Assembly: GCF_958450345.1 (NCBI RefSeq)
Contig: NC_088781.1
Span: 71,621,240 to 71,685,239, forward strand
Direction: 5' to 3'
Length of the DNA stretch: 64,000 nucleotides
Source: Calliphora vicina
Lineage: Eukaryota; Arthropoda; Insecta; Diptera; Calliphoridae
Part shown: positions 41,789 through 52,468 of the stretch, piece by piece
Position numbering within the stretch: position 1 is the stretch's first letter
Layout: each line of letters begins with the position of its first letter
Notes under the pieces: model-generated
What the model was told of the DNA's origin: nothing
Seen by the model: the letters and a program-made list of their open reading frames with translations, nothing else
Databases searched by the model: none
Translations under genes and position numbers: made by a program

Positions 41789-42080
41789 AAATATTAACAA
41801 AACTAATAAATATTAAATTTTTCTTCACTTTACTACAGATGTACAAATCATTTCTGCTCAGAAGTGCTCAAAATGTTAACTCATTGCTTTAACTTTTGCT
41901 TTACTTTTGCAGTAAGTACGTATATTAAGTTAACAAATGTTAACAAAACTAATAAATATTAAATTTTTCTTCACTTTACTACAGATGTACAAATCATTTC
42001 TGCTCAGAATTGCTCAAAATTATTTACAAAGGTTCCACAATTGGCTTCGATAATTCTGAATCAAAAGATTCAAATTTGTA
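41789..42080 (+). repeat. Direct tandem repeat of about 146 bp
   Basis: TTAACAAAACTAATAAATAT through CAAATCATTTCTGCTCAGAA occurs at 41793 and again at 41939. Between them is ACTCATTGCTTTAACTTTTG...TATATTAAGTTAACAA, itself similar to 41157-41212 at the 3' end of the P-like gene. The region may be 3' flank or untranslated sequence of that element. Confidence 0.7.
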
Positions 42081-42118
42081 AATTAAATTTTGTTTTTCAG
42101 CTGCTGGTTGGGCTATTC

Positions 42119-42347
42119 CAAGGCGTATTAACAAGGTGAGTGCATAAAATCAGCTGTTTCTTAATTCGCTGTGGTTTTATGTACGCTATATGTCAAACTT
42201 TGTTTATGTTATTGTAAATAACATAGTAATATTTTAATTCGCCTTGATTTTGACATTTACCGTACATTTTAACAAAAACAAATTGCGTGTTGTTTTTGCA
42301 TTGATGTATTTGTTGCCAAGACGCACTCACCTTGTTAATACGCCTTG
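42119..42347. mobile_element. P-like miniature element with 25-bp perfect inverted repeats
   Basis: Ends CAAGGCGTATTAACAAGGTG (continuing AGTGC) at both sides, perfect over 25 bp, and an exact 8-bp duplication GGCTATTC (42111-42118, 42348-42355). The 8-bp duplication and the end pattern CANGNNGNANTAACA..AGGTG resemble P elements. The interior has AATTCGCCTTGATTTTGACA words and no transposase. Confidence 0.8.
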
Positions 42348-42749
42348 GGCTATTCTATGTTTGGCCTCGACAGTATTTGATTTCACTCACTATGGTGTTT
42401 TCCTAAATGTCTCATATACATATCCATTTTTTATTATAATTTTTTTAATGTGCCTTTATCTAAAGTGATGATTTCTTTTTGTTTTTATTGGATTTATTAA
42501 TTTAAAAATAATTATAAGAATCTCAAGTATTATTTACTTGTAATATTGTTACATAAATGAATAAATAAATGAAATTATTTTGTTCTAAAATCAATTTTTT
42601 CCACGTTGCACTTCCATTTATAATATACCTATAATATCTTTAAAGGTGGTTGAATTAAATAAATAAACACAAACAAATAAGCTTGAAGATTTCAACAATT
42701 ATTTTATTAAGATTTATATTTTATTTATTTATAATAAATATGTATAAAT

Positions 42750-42890
42750 GGTTTCAATTCGCCTTTCTTTTTACACAGCTGATTTTGACATTTCAAACCA
42801 GCAAACCTAACAACAAAATTCCTGTTGTTTTTGTATTGTTGTATTTGTTGTAGAACTGACTTCACTTAATTCGCCTTGGTTGTTTGTGTA
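42750..42890. repeat. Degenerate relative of the AATTCGCCTTG miniature family
   Basis: CAATTCGCCTTTCTTTTTAC, CAGCTGATTTTGACATTTCA and a closing TTAATTCGCCTTGG share internal wording with 42119-42347 and 61284-61699. The ends are not well defined. Confidence 0.45.
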
Positions 42891-42895
42891 TTTTG

Positions 42896-43080
42896 TATTG
42901 CTAGTGCAGAGTGCTCTAGAGAGTATATAAAACAGGGTTTCGATATTCAGCTCTAGCTGAATAAATATGAAATTATCTCATTTCATCACAATCGACTATT
43001 ATAAATATTCATACTGTTCGTTCGTATTACTATTAAAATTGCAATGTTAGTCTGCAATTTTTAGTAGCAAACACAATCCA
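42896..43080 (+). promoter_or_regulatory. TATA-box-containing, LTR-like fragment
   Basis: GAGAGTATATAAAACAGGG (42918-42936) looks like a core promoter, followed about 25 bp later by AATAAATATG and CATTTCATCACAATCGAC. This promoter-plus-AATAAA spacing is typical of an insect retrotransposon LTR. No partner LTR or coding region was found, so it could be a solo LTR fragment. Confidence 0.35.
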
Positions 43081-43118
43081 TTGCACATCCTCCAAAATAT
43101 ATGTTAGTGCTTTAGTAG

Positions 43119-43350
43119 CACACACAGTTTTTTGTCGTGCTAATATTACGCCATTCGTTTTATTTTGTTGTGCTGGCAAACTTTTCTAGCAACAATACAC
43201 ATTTCCTTGGTTGTTTAATTTGGTTGTTTAATTTAATTTCTTATTGGAAGAAACTTCATTATCATTAACGATAAACGTTACAGCTATAGCACAATTGACA
43301 TTTCTGCAATTGATGCTATTAGTTGCTTTTATTGTTAAGTGTATAACAAC
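43119..43350. repeat. Paralogue of 14351-16030 without the TTA element
   Basis: It matches both sides of the 1.43-kb insertion and reads uninterrupted ATTGTTAAGTGTATAAC at 43331-43347, giving the empty site. It has about 75 extra bp (43216-43290) relative to the 14-kb copy. Confidence 0.75.
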
Positions 43351-43359
43351 ATATCAGTA

Positions 43360-44510
43360 AACACACCTAATGCACAGTTGGGCAGAATCATTTTTTTTTA
43401 AATAAATCGGCAAATCCGATCGGGATAAAATTTGACGTGGACATAGACAAGGAGTATTAGAGATTAATTTATTAAAATGGAACCTACAAATGCTCCAGGG
43501 CGGCGCTATTAGGGCTCAAATTTTTTTGTTTCCCATCCAATTTCAAATATATTTACATATGTTTTTGGAAAGTGCTCGGTTGGGTCTTGAAACATGCTTG
43601 TATGTGCTATTTATCTCTTATAATTTCCGAGTTACAGGCATTTAAAAATTGGAATTTTAAATATTTTTTTTACGAATCACATGCAAAATATTTCAGAGCA
43701 ATATCAATAATGGATCCAAAAATAAACGATTTTCAATTTTATTTAAAAAATGTTTGACTTTTGCTGTTTTTTGGGCGAAAAGGAGACTTAACTCTTTTTT
43801 TTATTAAAAATAAACTTTCTTTGAGAACATATAACAATTTTATATTATTCTGTAAGGTATGTCCTATGTTTAGAAATGTACACCCTTCGAAATGTGACCT
43901 ATTTTTTTTTATCAAAATTTCAACTTTGGGCCACATGTTCTAAAATCCCAAAACTGGGAATAAAAAACGGAAAGCAGCTTTAGAAACCTTGGTGTGTTCC
44001 CTATTTATCCCCAAAGTATTTTCCCAGCCCCAAAAGAAAACCATTTTTGGGATGGCCTAAATTTTTTGGAATTGCGGGATTCTCTTTGACCTTTTGACAA
44101 GTTTTTTTACATCTTCTAATTTGGAATGACAAATTTAAAATATGATGAAAATTTCATTGAGTTTTGTTAATAAATAAAGATTTTATTACATATTTATTAA
44201 GTTTCTAAAACTAAAATTTGTATCAACATTTTAATGGGATTGCAAATACATATTAGAAACAATTTGATCCACATTTATTCCGAAAAATTTTTTTTGTTTA
44301 GATATGTATGTTAATTTTTGGTCTTACAAAAATAAATTCAAGTCATTATCTCAATTAGATTCAAAAATATTTACTTTAATGAATAATCGTTATTTCGTAT
44401 TACATACTTGACAATAAAATAACTAGTCCAAATAGCCAAAAAATAAGAAATATTATTAGCAGAGCAACCAAAGAAATGTAAATTACTGCCATAGAAAATT
44501 GCTAGGACAA
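43360..44510. other. Non-coding intronic stretch
   Basis: No recognised element. The only notable phrases are GGCGGCGCTATTAGGG (43500) and overlapping F/K-rich frames on both strands near 43750-43940, which are composition effects. Confidence 0.4.
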
Positions 44511-44539
44511 TGCTTGCACTAGCATGGCAGACTACAATT

Positions 44540-45079
44540 TTGTGTTCAAAAATAGAGCGGATGATTTTGGCGGTGTCGGAGTCTATATCCGCAGGAGCAT
44601 CAAATTAAAATACTTAATCTCAACTCAAATATGGATACCCTGGCTATCTCGACTTTGAACCTGGAGCGAAACTTCAATACTATTGTGAATTATAGCCCAC
44701 CATCACTCAGCCTGGAGGAATTTAATGATTGAAAATTTGACAACAGCCAGAGAAAACGTTCCTTTATATGTGGTGATTTTAATGCGAAACTTACTGAGTG
44801 GGGCTCGGCTGCTTCCAATATGAGGGGTCCTATTTTCGACTCATTAGCGATGGATTATAATTTCATATGTTTGAATGATGGGTCTCCTACATTCATGAAT
44901 GTCAATTCCACCCCTTCAGCATTGGACATAACTTTTACCAATGTTTCTTACCATAACGTCACCTTGCAGGTCCTGAATAAGAAAATTCTGTTTTCTTTTC
45001 GAATAAAGAATCCGGAAGGCGAACTTGGGGCTATTATTGACTGGAGTGGTTTCTTCACGGACCTAAACCAATTGCAGAT
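44540..45079 (+). pseudogene. Endonuclease of the I-like LINE
   Basis: RADDFGGVGVYIRRSIKL, FICGDFNAKLTEWGSAASN (the GDFNA motif), GSPTFMNVNSTPSALDITFT (the LDIT motif). One stop lies near 44730 (EFND-stop). The open frame 44820-45113 runs beyond the insertion point into unrelated DNA. Confidence 0.8.
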
Positions 45080-45221
45080 TTTTTTTTTTAAAAAAAACTT
45101 TTTATTTATTTAATGAATCTGCTTATATCATTAGGCCTAACAATAAGTGATTAAATCTTATAACTAAAATTAAAACTAATTGCTCTCTAAAGAGAGCATT
45201 GCTTGATGCATGGACCTCATC

Positions 45222-47040
45222 TTAACGGTGTGGTAGATCTCCTCTACAAAGCCTTGATCTGGTTTGGCTCTGTGCGAGAAGCCGAGCAAGCGGATTTGGG
45301 TGGGATTGCAGTTTCATTATATATTTATCGCGGACTTTCTTAAACTCATCCTTCACTAGTGCCACTTCCAAGTCCCTGTGGATGTTTTCATTTCTTATGT
45401 ACCATGGTGCACCCGTCATGGTCCTAAGAATTTTCGACTGGGCCCTCTGTATAAGCTCAATACTGGAATTACTGGATTCCATATGTCCAAATTGGTTTTA
45501 AAATGATTTTATACAGGGTGACTTTATAGTCCAGGCTTAACTTTGATTGGTCACTTATTAACCAGTGTAGGCTAGATGCTTTTAACTTCATGTGAAGTCT
45601 TTTGGTTTCTATATGACGGCGCCAAGTAAGTCTTCTATCTAAGTGAATACCAAGGTATGTAACATAATCGGACTGAGGTATATTAACATTGTTATGTGTG
45701 ACAGGTGGACAGCATCCCATCCTCAGTGTGAACGAAGGCTTGAGCGACATCCAAAAATATTGCTGAACAATATCTATTTAATTCAAAGGATTTTCTTATC
45801 TCTCCGGTTATACGATTAACTTGTTCGATTGTTCCGTGGCGTTCCCGGAAACCAAAGTGATGAACTGGGATTATATTTTTCTCATTTAAAAATGGTATGA
45901 TTTTCTTTTGGAACACTTTTTCGAATAGCTTCGATAAGCAAGGAAGTAAGCTTATTGGTCTATAGGAGTATGGTACGGTCAAGTCTTTACCTGGCTTTGG
46001 TATCATTATTATCTGAGAAGTTTTCCAATTTGTCGGAAAACTCCATGTTTAAAGATCGCATTAAATATTGTAGAGAACACAATTATTGCCACACTCGGTA
46101 GGTTTTTAATCATAATAGGTGTAACAGAATCATTTCCAGGTGATTTTTTAATATTATATTATCCTTGATTACTTCGTTAATGTATTCTGGGCTTATAGCT
46201 AATATGTGCTCATTAGATAATGTTGACACAGGTGGCTCTTCAAGTTCAAAAACAGTTCTTGGCGAGTTTGGTTGAAAGACTGTACTTAAGTGATCGGCAA
46301 ATATTTTAGCCTCTTCATCCGTGCTGCGCGCCCAGGTACCGTCAGCTTTCCTTAAAGGGCTTTGCCCCTCTACCGGTGGCTTGATATTTTTCGTTGCTTT
46401 CCAAAGAGAAAAATTTGTGTGTTTGGTATTTGTCAAACTTTGAATGTAATTTCTATTTCTGCGATCCTCTTCTAATTGAAGGGCTTTTTTCAGATTTTTA
46501 CTAGCAACAGACAGCCTCTGTTTTGCAGCAGGTGATCTATTTTGTTGCCATTTTCTTCTGAGTTTTCTCTTTTCTAAAAGAAGTCGTTCAATATCTGAGT
46601 TGGAAATGTGCATATCAGTTTTAGGAAATATTTGACTCTTTGAATGATTTAGAGCCGATACAATTAATGACGTAAAGTCATTGACACTTTTATCTACATC
46701 TTCCTCACACTGAATACAAAGATCTGTGTGGATATGACTGCTTATATATTTTTTATATTTAAGCCAATTTGTTTTAAAGTAATGTGTTTCAGTATGAAAT
46801 TATGAAATGTTAGTCCTCCCGTAATAAGATACTATAATTGGGGAATGATCAGAAGATAAATCATATGACATTTCTGTAGATATTGAATTTCGATTAATAT
46901 TTTTTGTTATGGCAAAGTCTATGAGATCAGGAATTTTTTTTAGGATCATCAGGCCAGTATGTTGGTTGTCCAGGTGACACAAAATCCAGGCCATTTTTGC
47001 AATCAACTAATGCTTTATAAAGCTGTCTACAATCTGGGAT
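45222..47040 (-). pseudogene. ORF2 (endonuclease and RT) remnants of the Jockey-like element
   Basis: Endonuclease C-terminus at 47006-46800: IPDLIDFAITKNI and YDLSSDHSPIIVSY (SDH catalytic motif). Linker and RT start at 46613-46110 (LWKATKNIKPPVEGQSPLRK). RT at 46006-45692: PYSYRPISLLPCLSKLFEKV, HFGFRERHGTIEQVNRI, CSAIFLDVAQAF. There the reading jumps to sequence just before VTYLGIHLDRRLTWRRHIE, so the YADD catalytic segment is deleted. The C-terminus at 45482-45222 (IQRAQSKILRTMTGAPWYIR) is standard for Jockey. Confidence 0.85.
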
Positions 47041-47215
47041 TCATTAGTCGAGAGCCCCAGTAAGTGTGTTTGGCATTATAGTCGCCACATGCCAGAAAGC
47101 GACCTCCTAGCGTGCTAAAGAATTCTTCCAACCTCTCCTTGGTCATTGAAAAGCGTGAAGTGGGATACCTCTGATTTGTGTTGGTTTAAACCGTTTGCAT
47201 TCCTGAAACCTAGTC

Positions 47216-48933
47216 TCAAATAACTAATTTTTTTGTTAAGAGGATTTGTATCATTTGGTTCTGCGCTCTTAAAAGCTCTTGTATTGTGTTTTGCATGGAT
47301 GACATATAGTTTGTCATATTTTGATTAAGAGAGGTAATATTCTGGGTAACCGCGTGCATAAGTGCTTCCAACCCTCCCGTATTTTGGGGAACACCAGGTT
47401 GCTGGCAACCCGTTCTCAAAACATTAGCATAAGAACCTGCTACATTCTTAGGCTGATCAATTTGAGTGGATTGTGAATTTAATTGAGTTGAGGCTGCTTG
47501 TTTGTTCAATAGCGGAACTGCAGAATTGACTGGTAGATCTAATTTGTAGGTTGGTACTTCAGATGTTTTCCCTCTTATTAGCTTTTGCCTCTCTCTTAAT
47601 CTGTTCAATAACTCCTTATAAACTGGGCACTCGCGGTAGTTGGCTGAATGATCGCCACCACAGTTACCACATTTTCTTCTGAGACCATTCTTTAGGATAT
47701 CACATTGTGATGAAGAATGAAGGTCTCCGCATGCCACACACACTGTTCGCAAGGTACAATAATTTTTAGTATGTCCAAACTCTTGACAATTGCCACATTG
47801 AACAGGACGATTTCTTTTAAGAGGCTCCTCAATGGTTATTCTACGATTTAACAGATATCGTGTGTAGTAAATTAGGTGAGTTCCATTTCCCCTCTATTTA
47901 TTTTTTTCTGGCTCCAACTCGACTCTAAACATTGGCTGAGGAATTTTATCTTTATTAAATATATTAACTACAGCTCTTATTTCGTAGCCCAATTCTTGCA
48001 GTGCCTGATTGATATCATTAGTCTCAACACTGGAATCTATGCCTTTAATGACAACTGTCAAACCTTTACTACTTTTCAGTTGATAGGTATAAAATTTCCT
48101 TTTATTATCATTTAGGTATTGAGAGATTTTTCTATAAAAATCCTCAGTATATACGACTATTTTCGTCTCTTGCACACCGCCTTTTCTTATTGGAACAATA
48201 TGGAAATTATTTTTTCCAATGAGTTCAACAAATGTTTTGACCAAATTATTCGAGCTGGACTCACGCAGATATATTGGTGGTGGCTTTAATGATTTTTTTC
48301 GTAAGCACCATCTTTTATACTGTTATTATTATTATCCTCGCTCAAGAGTGCGAAACGATTGCCTATCAAGGGATTATCAACTATCTTTTGTTTCTTGACA
48401 GACGTTCCATTATTTTGAGGACTTAAATTTATTTTATTAATACTTACATATCTAAGCATACCTGGTAGTACTGGTGATTTCAACGTACTTATCTTTTTTT
48501 TTTTTGGTATAGCGCCTTTCAGTGTACCATCATTATTTATTGTGGTTTGTTTAGTGATACAAACATTCAAACTCTCACTATTCTTTGCTAGTGGATCACA
48601 AGCTTGTTTATTAACAGTATTTGTCTGTGTTTTTAAAACTGGTATAGTTGTTGTTATATTTAAATTTTTCATATTTTCTTTTATGCTTTGTTCTAAACAT
48701 AAATTGGTTGGTGATATTGTTTGTGTATTATTTTGTTCGTGTAATTGTATCACGGGGGAACAAGAGCGTGCTCTCTCAGCTGGTTTGGCGGTTAAATAAT
48801 TTTTGTTGTAGCTGGGGTCATTTATTTTTTTGTTTTCATCACTCTCCCCGTTAAGAAATATGTAGACATTTCTGCCGTTCATACTGAGCCTCCCCTCATC
48901 ATGAGAATTCATGTGCTCTTTTAAAACAAACAA
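47216..48933 (-). pseudogene. ORF1/Gag of the Jockey-like element
   Basis: Three frames: 48933-48286 (Asn/Thr-rich N-terminus ending ..NPLIGNRFALLSED), 48244-47894 (FHIVPIRKGGVQETKIVVYT; LTVVIKGIDSSVETNDINQA), and 47860-47216 with three CCHC knuckles: CGNCQEFGHTKNYC, CVACGDLHSSSQC and CGNCGGDHSANYREC, then PVYKELLNRLRERQKLIRGK. It would bind RNA as the Gag-like protein of Jockey elements. Two frame breaks separate the parts, so it is not expressed intact. Confidence 0.85.
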
Positions 48934-49163
48934 AAGGAATTAACACTTTTTATTTTTTTTAAACCAGTTGTTTTTCTTTTTTTTTAAACAAAATTGCTTT
49001 TGCAAATTTTTATATTTATCCTAGACACAAATATAATTTCAAAGCGTCCAATCGCTAATTTTTAAAATTTTTCTTTGCACTAAAAAACAGTAAAATTTTA
49101 ATAAAATCGCGGAGCGAATAAAATACACGTCTGTTTGTAGAGAAAACAAACAAGACATGATTT

Positions 49164-50725
49164 TTGCAGATAGGTGGGTATTTAAGTGAACTTACCGAAC
49201 AGGTGAAGTTACTGAGGAACAAAATTCTATTGCTGTAGATTCTCGTAACAAATACATACATCCCAAAGAGATGGTGGGATAAGGAAGCGAGTACACTTTT
49301 CAGCATTCGAACTGAGGCTAGGAGGAGATACTACAAGTCCAAATCAATGAGAGATTGCACTGCACTCATTAATGCAGATAACAAGCTCAGGGAATATATT
49401 GCTGGAAGAAAGAAAAAGGCTTTTTCGGAATTACTGGAAGAGTTATCACATCCTACATCACTAAAGGATATGTGGAAAAAGCTAACGAAACTAAGGAAAT
49501 ACCGACAGGACAAGACAATCAACAATTCATGGAGTAGAACGGAAATGATAAATTTTCTGAAGAAATTGGAGAATAAATCACCTCAAACAACATCTAACAC
49601 TACGAACGAGGCTTGTAGCAATCAACTTCCAACTCTGGACATTCCGCAAATCAAATTTAACGATTTTGAGGAATACAACAGAACGAGAAATTTGGATTCA
49701 GCATTTCATATAGGATTCTCATGAATCTGGGGATTCAGGCAAGACGACAAATTTTCTAATTCATCGGAAAATTCCAGATTCCAGAATCCTGGAGGTCAAT
49801 GTTTTTCCCGTACCTAAAAGGGGCAAGGATCCAATTATTGTGGATAATCACTGACCCATATGCTTGTTATCAGCATCCTCTTCAAGATATTCACGTCGAA
49901 TCTACATATAATATCGGATAGTCGCACTTTCCTGTTCCAATTTGCGGATGACTTTTTCTTAGTATGTGTGTAAAAGAATTTTGAAACTGTCAAGTATCTT
50001 GGTAGATTAATCACCGCAAATAACTCCTCGAACATGCATATCGCAAACTTGGCATTCACCCAGCAAAGGCCCTTCTGGTATATAGAGCATTTATAAGATC
50101 GAGAATTGAGTACGCGACAACTACATTCGCGAACATTGGTGTAGGAGCAATGAGGACATTGAGAACCAACATCAACGAATTTTTGAGACGCTGCTTAGGT
50201 CTTATTCGCTCACTGCTCACTAGGTCTTATTCACTCACTGCAACCGGAGCATAGGACTACTGTAGCCACGGCAAAGGAGATAACAAAAACTATTTTACAC
50301 AAGCTACCGATTGCGAATTACATTAATGAGCTACAGAGAGTTAGGACCAATATTGCTAGGGTATATTATCAATTAATTTTCACTGACCTCGGATAGCTAA
50401 TGGATCCAATCAGTTCACAAGTGGACTTGGTTTTTGACACCAAATTTTTTAAGGGTGATAGGGAAACTTTCATTGTCATACATTCTGTAATGGCTCTCTC
50501 GCAAAAATGGGTGTAATATCCTCAGGAGATTGTGAGACCTGCGGCACATTGGAGGATACATCTCACATACATAATTTTCAAATGAAACAATTTGACTCAC
50601 AGAGACGTAATATTCCTTTAATACTCAAATACGACAACATTGTCGATTTCATATTGACGGAGGGAATAAAGACGATTAATATACTGCTGGATTTCATCAA
50701 GATCACAGGAGTTGATCTATAACGA
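49164..50725 (+). pseudogene. I-like LINE linker, RT fragment and C-terminus
   Basis: PKRWWDKEASTLFSIRTEAR precedes 49347-49724 (DCTALINADNKLREYIAGRK; LKDMWKKLTKLRKYRQDK), the stretch between endonuclease and RT. Near 49945 the frame reads FQFADDFFLV, then ETVKYLGRLI. The C-terminal frame 50507-50722 contains SGDCETCGTLEDTSHIHNF. RT fingers and palm are deleted between about 49730 and 49940. Confidence 0.75.
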
Positions 50726-51791
50726 GCACACTGCTTCACAAATCCATCACATTTTCATGCGCCTAAAAAATGCTTCAAAAAAATCAAAATATGACCTAAA
50801 AATTTAAAAAATATGCACTTATATTTTTGTGCAGAAACATAAAATAATTAAGTATGCATTTCGAAATGTCAGAACTCTTTAAATTATACTAGAATTTAAA
50901 TTATACTAGGAATTAAACAATTAAAGTTCTAAAACTATTTTTAACACAACTTTTCTTCTAAAAAACGATGGATATTTATATTAATTGTAATATCATGGTA
51001 TAAATACATGTTTAAAGCCAAGAGCTTCTATATTGTGACTTTCCCTTTAAAATCATCAATATTTTGATCGTGCTGTAAAGTAGCATCCAACCTTAATATT
51101 TATCTCGTCAATTGGTTAATTTATACATCCCATGTAATCTAGCATAAAGACAATTGTCACTTAAGTGTCTCTATGTAATCTATAGTGTAGGGACTTTAAA
51201 TGTTAATTGTGTAGTGTATTTGTCTCTAAGTTATCCAAAACACTAGTTTACGACAGTCTCGTAGAACTGCTTGGAAATGACTGTCAGGAGCGGTTACTGT
51301 GTAGGTGAAGTTACAAAATCTTTCGATAACGAAATCTCTTATAAATCGAATGTGCAATGAAAACAAATATGAATGTTTTCGACACATTTAATGAATTGTT
51401 GATACTTAAAAAAACTAAACTTTTTTGAAGAAAAATGTTTTGAAATGATAATTTTCAATTACTGATAGAGAAATGAAGAACTTAATGCCAGTTTCTCGAT
51501 GTCGAAAGAAGTTAGTTGATAAAATTTACTGCTATTTCTATAACAAATTCGACAAAAAAATTTTTGTCGAAACAATGTATTGCCCATTAACGACAAAAAA
51601 TTATATTTTTATTAAAAATTGGCATAATATGCATATAAATATGCATTTTGAAGTAAAATATAACAAAATATGCATTATCAATAAAATATGCACTAACAAA
51701 TTGATGCCATTTTGCAGAAAAATGTGCGATTCGGATAGATAATTAGTCTACATTGTATTTGGACGTTCGAGAAAAAACATGCATTTGCATA
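50726..51791. other. AT-rich intronic stretch, nothing recognised
   Basis: It contains repeated ATGCATTTNGAA and AAATATGCA words near 50815-50865 and 51590-51690. The 89-codon frame at 51473-51742 is Lys/Asn/Ile-rich with no recognisable domain and is judged random. Confidence 0.4.
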
Positions 51792-51793
51792 TA

Positions 51794-52317
51794 CAGTGGT
51801 GGCCACCAATTTAAGACAAATACTTGAATTTTTTTCATCAACTGAATTTTAAGTGCGATAGAGCCAAAATAAAAGGACCTCTAAGGGTATGAAATTTATT
51901 ATTAATGTTTCTAGTTTCTGAAAAATGTTTAGAAAAATCGGTAAAACATATATTGACAAAGATATGTGGAAATACGTTGACCCACCTCAGCGAACATCCG
52001 CTGTTAATAACATGATATGACTGAAACTAATGGAACTAAAAATACGAAATTTGGTCCGAATATTTTATAATAATAAAAATATAATGATATAAATGTGAGA
52101 AAATATGTTTATTTAAAAAAAATTTTTTTTGGTCAAGTTGTAAAAAAATTTTATGTGTTCCCGGTGAATATGTATGAATTGATACAGTCGAATAAAACAC
52201 ACTTGTGTGTTAAAACAGTCCTCATGCATACATATTTGTGGAAATATTTGAAAAAATAATTGACAATCACGTGGAATTTAGCAAACAATTTTTGTCTTAA
52301 ATTCCTGGCCACCACTG
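51794..52317. mobile_element. Complete Tc1/mariner-type miniature element
   Basis: Ends CAGTGGTGGCCACCAATTTA and (complement of right) CAGTGGTGGCCAGGAATTTA continuing AGACAAA, flanked by TA on both sides (51792-51793, 52318-52319). It is 524 bp without transposase. Truncated copy at 16117-16402. Confidence 0.9.
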
Positions 52318-52468
52318 TAAATCCGCCCCCTACACATGACACATCACGAATCATTCACTAACTATTTTCATACGGATTTTTGTTTTGATGACAACATTAC
52401 TACTAGTGGCAACGTTTAATTTTTATATCATTCGCAGTCAGCTGCGGTAATTGCTGGTGGCTATTTAT

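Larger units (their letters stand above)
45080..49163 (-). mobile_element. Jockey-like non-LTR retrotransposon
   Basis: It is oriented right to left, with a poly-A tail (poly-T at 45080-45089 on the plus strand) and 8-bp target duplications TTGCAGAT (45072-45079; 49164-49171). ORF1 with zinc knuckles (48933-47216) precedes remnants of endonuclease (47040-46800) and RT (46613-45222). The length of 4.08 kb is close to full size minus internal deletions in endonuclease and RT. Confidence 0.9.
44540..50725 (+). mobile_element. I-like non-LTR retrotransposon split by a Jockey-like insertion
   Basis: The two halves (44540-45079 and 49172-50725) are interrupted by the minus-strand element at 45080-49163 with exact 8-bp TTGCAGAT duplications. 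The left half has the endonuclease; the right half has the inter-domain linker, a fragment of RT (FADDFFLV near 49945) and the C-terminal finger. Most of the RT is deleted. A partial paralogue of the 3' end is at 16888-17095. Confidence 0.75.

Noticed and set aside
43572..43943. Two opposing 60-codon ORFs
   Set aside because: They overlap on opposite strands in low-complexity AT/F/K-rich DNA with no recognised motif.
51473..51742. 89-codon Lys/Asn-rich ORF
   Set aside because: AT-driven composition, no domain, no splice support, and a repeat-like ATGCATTT context.
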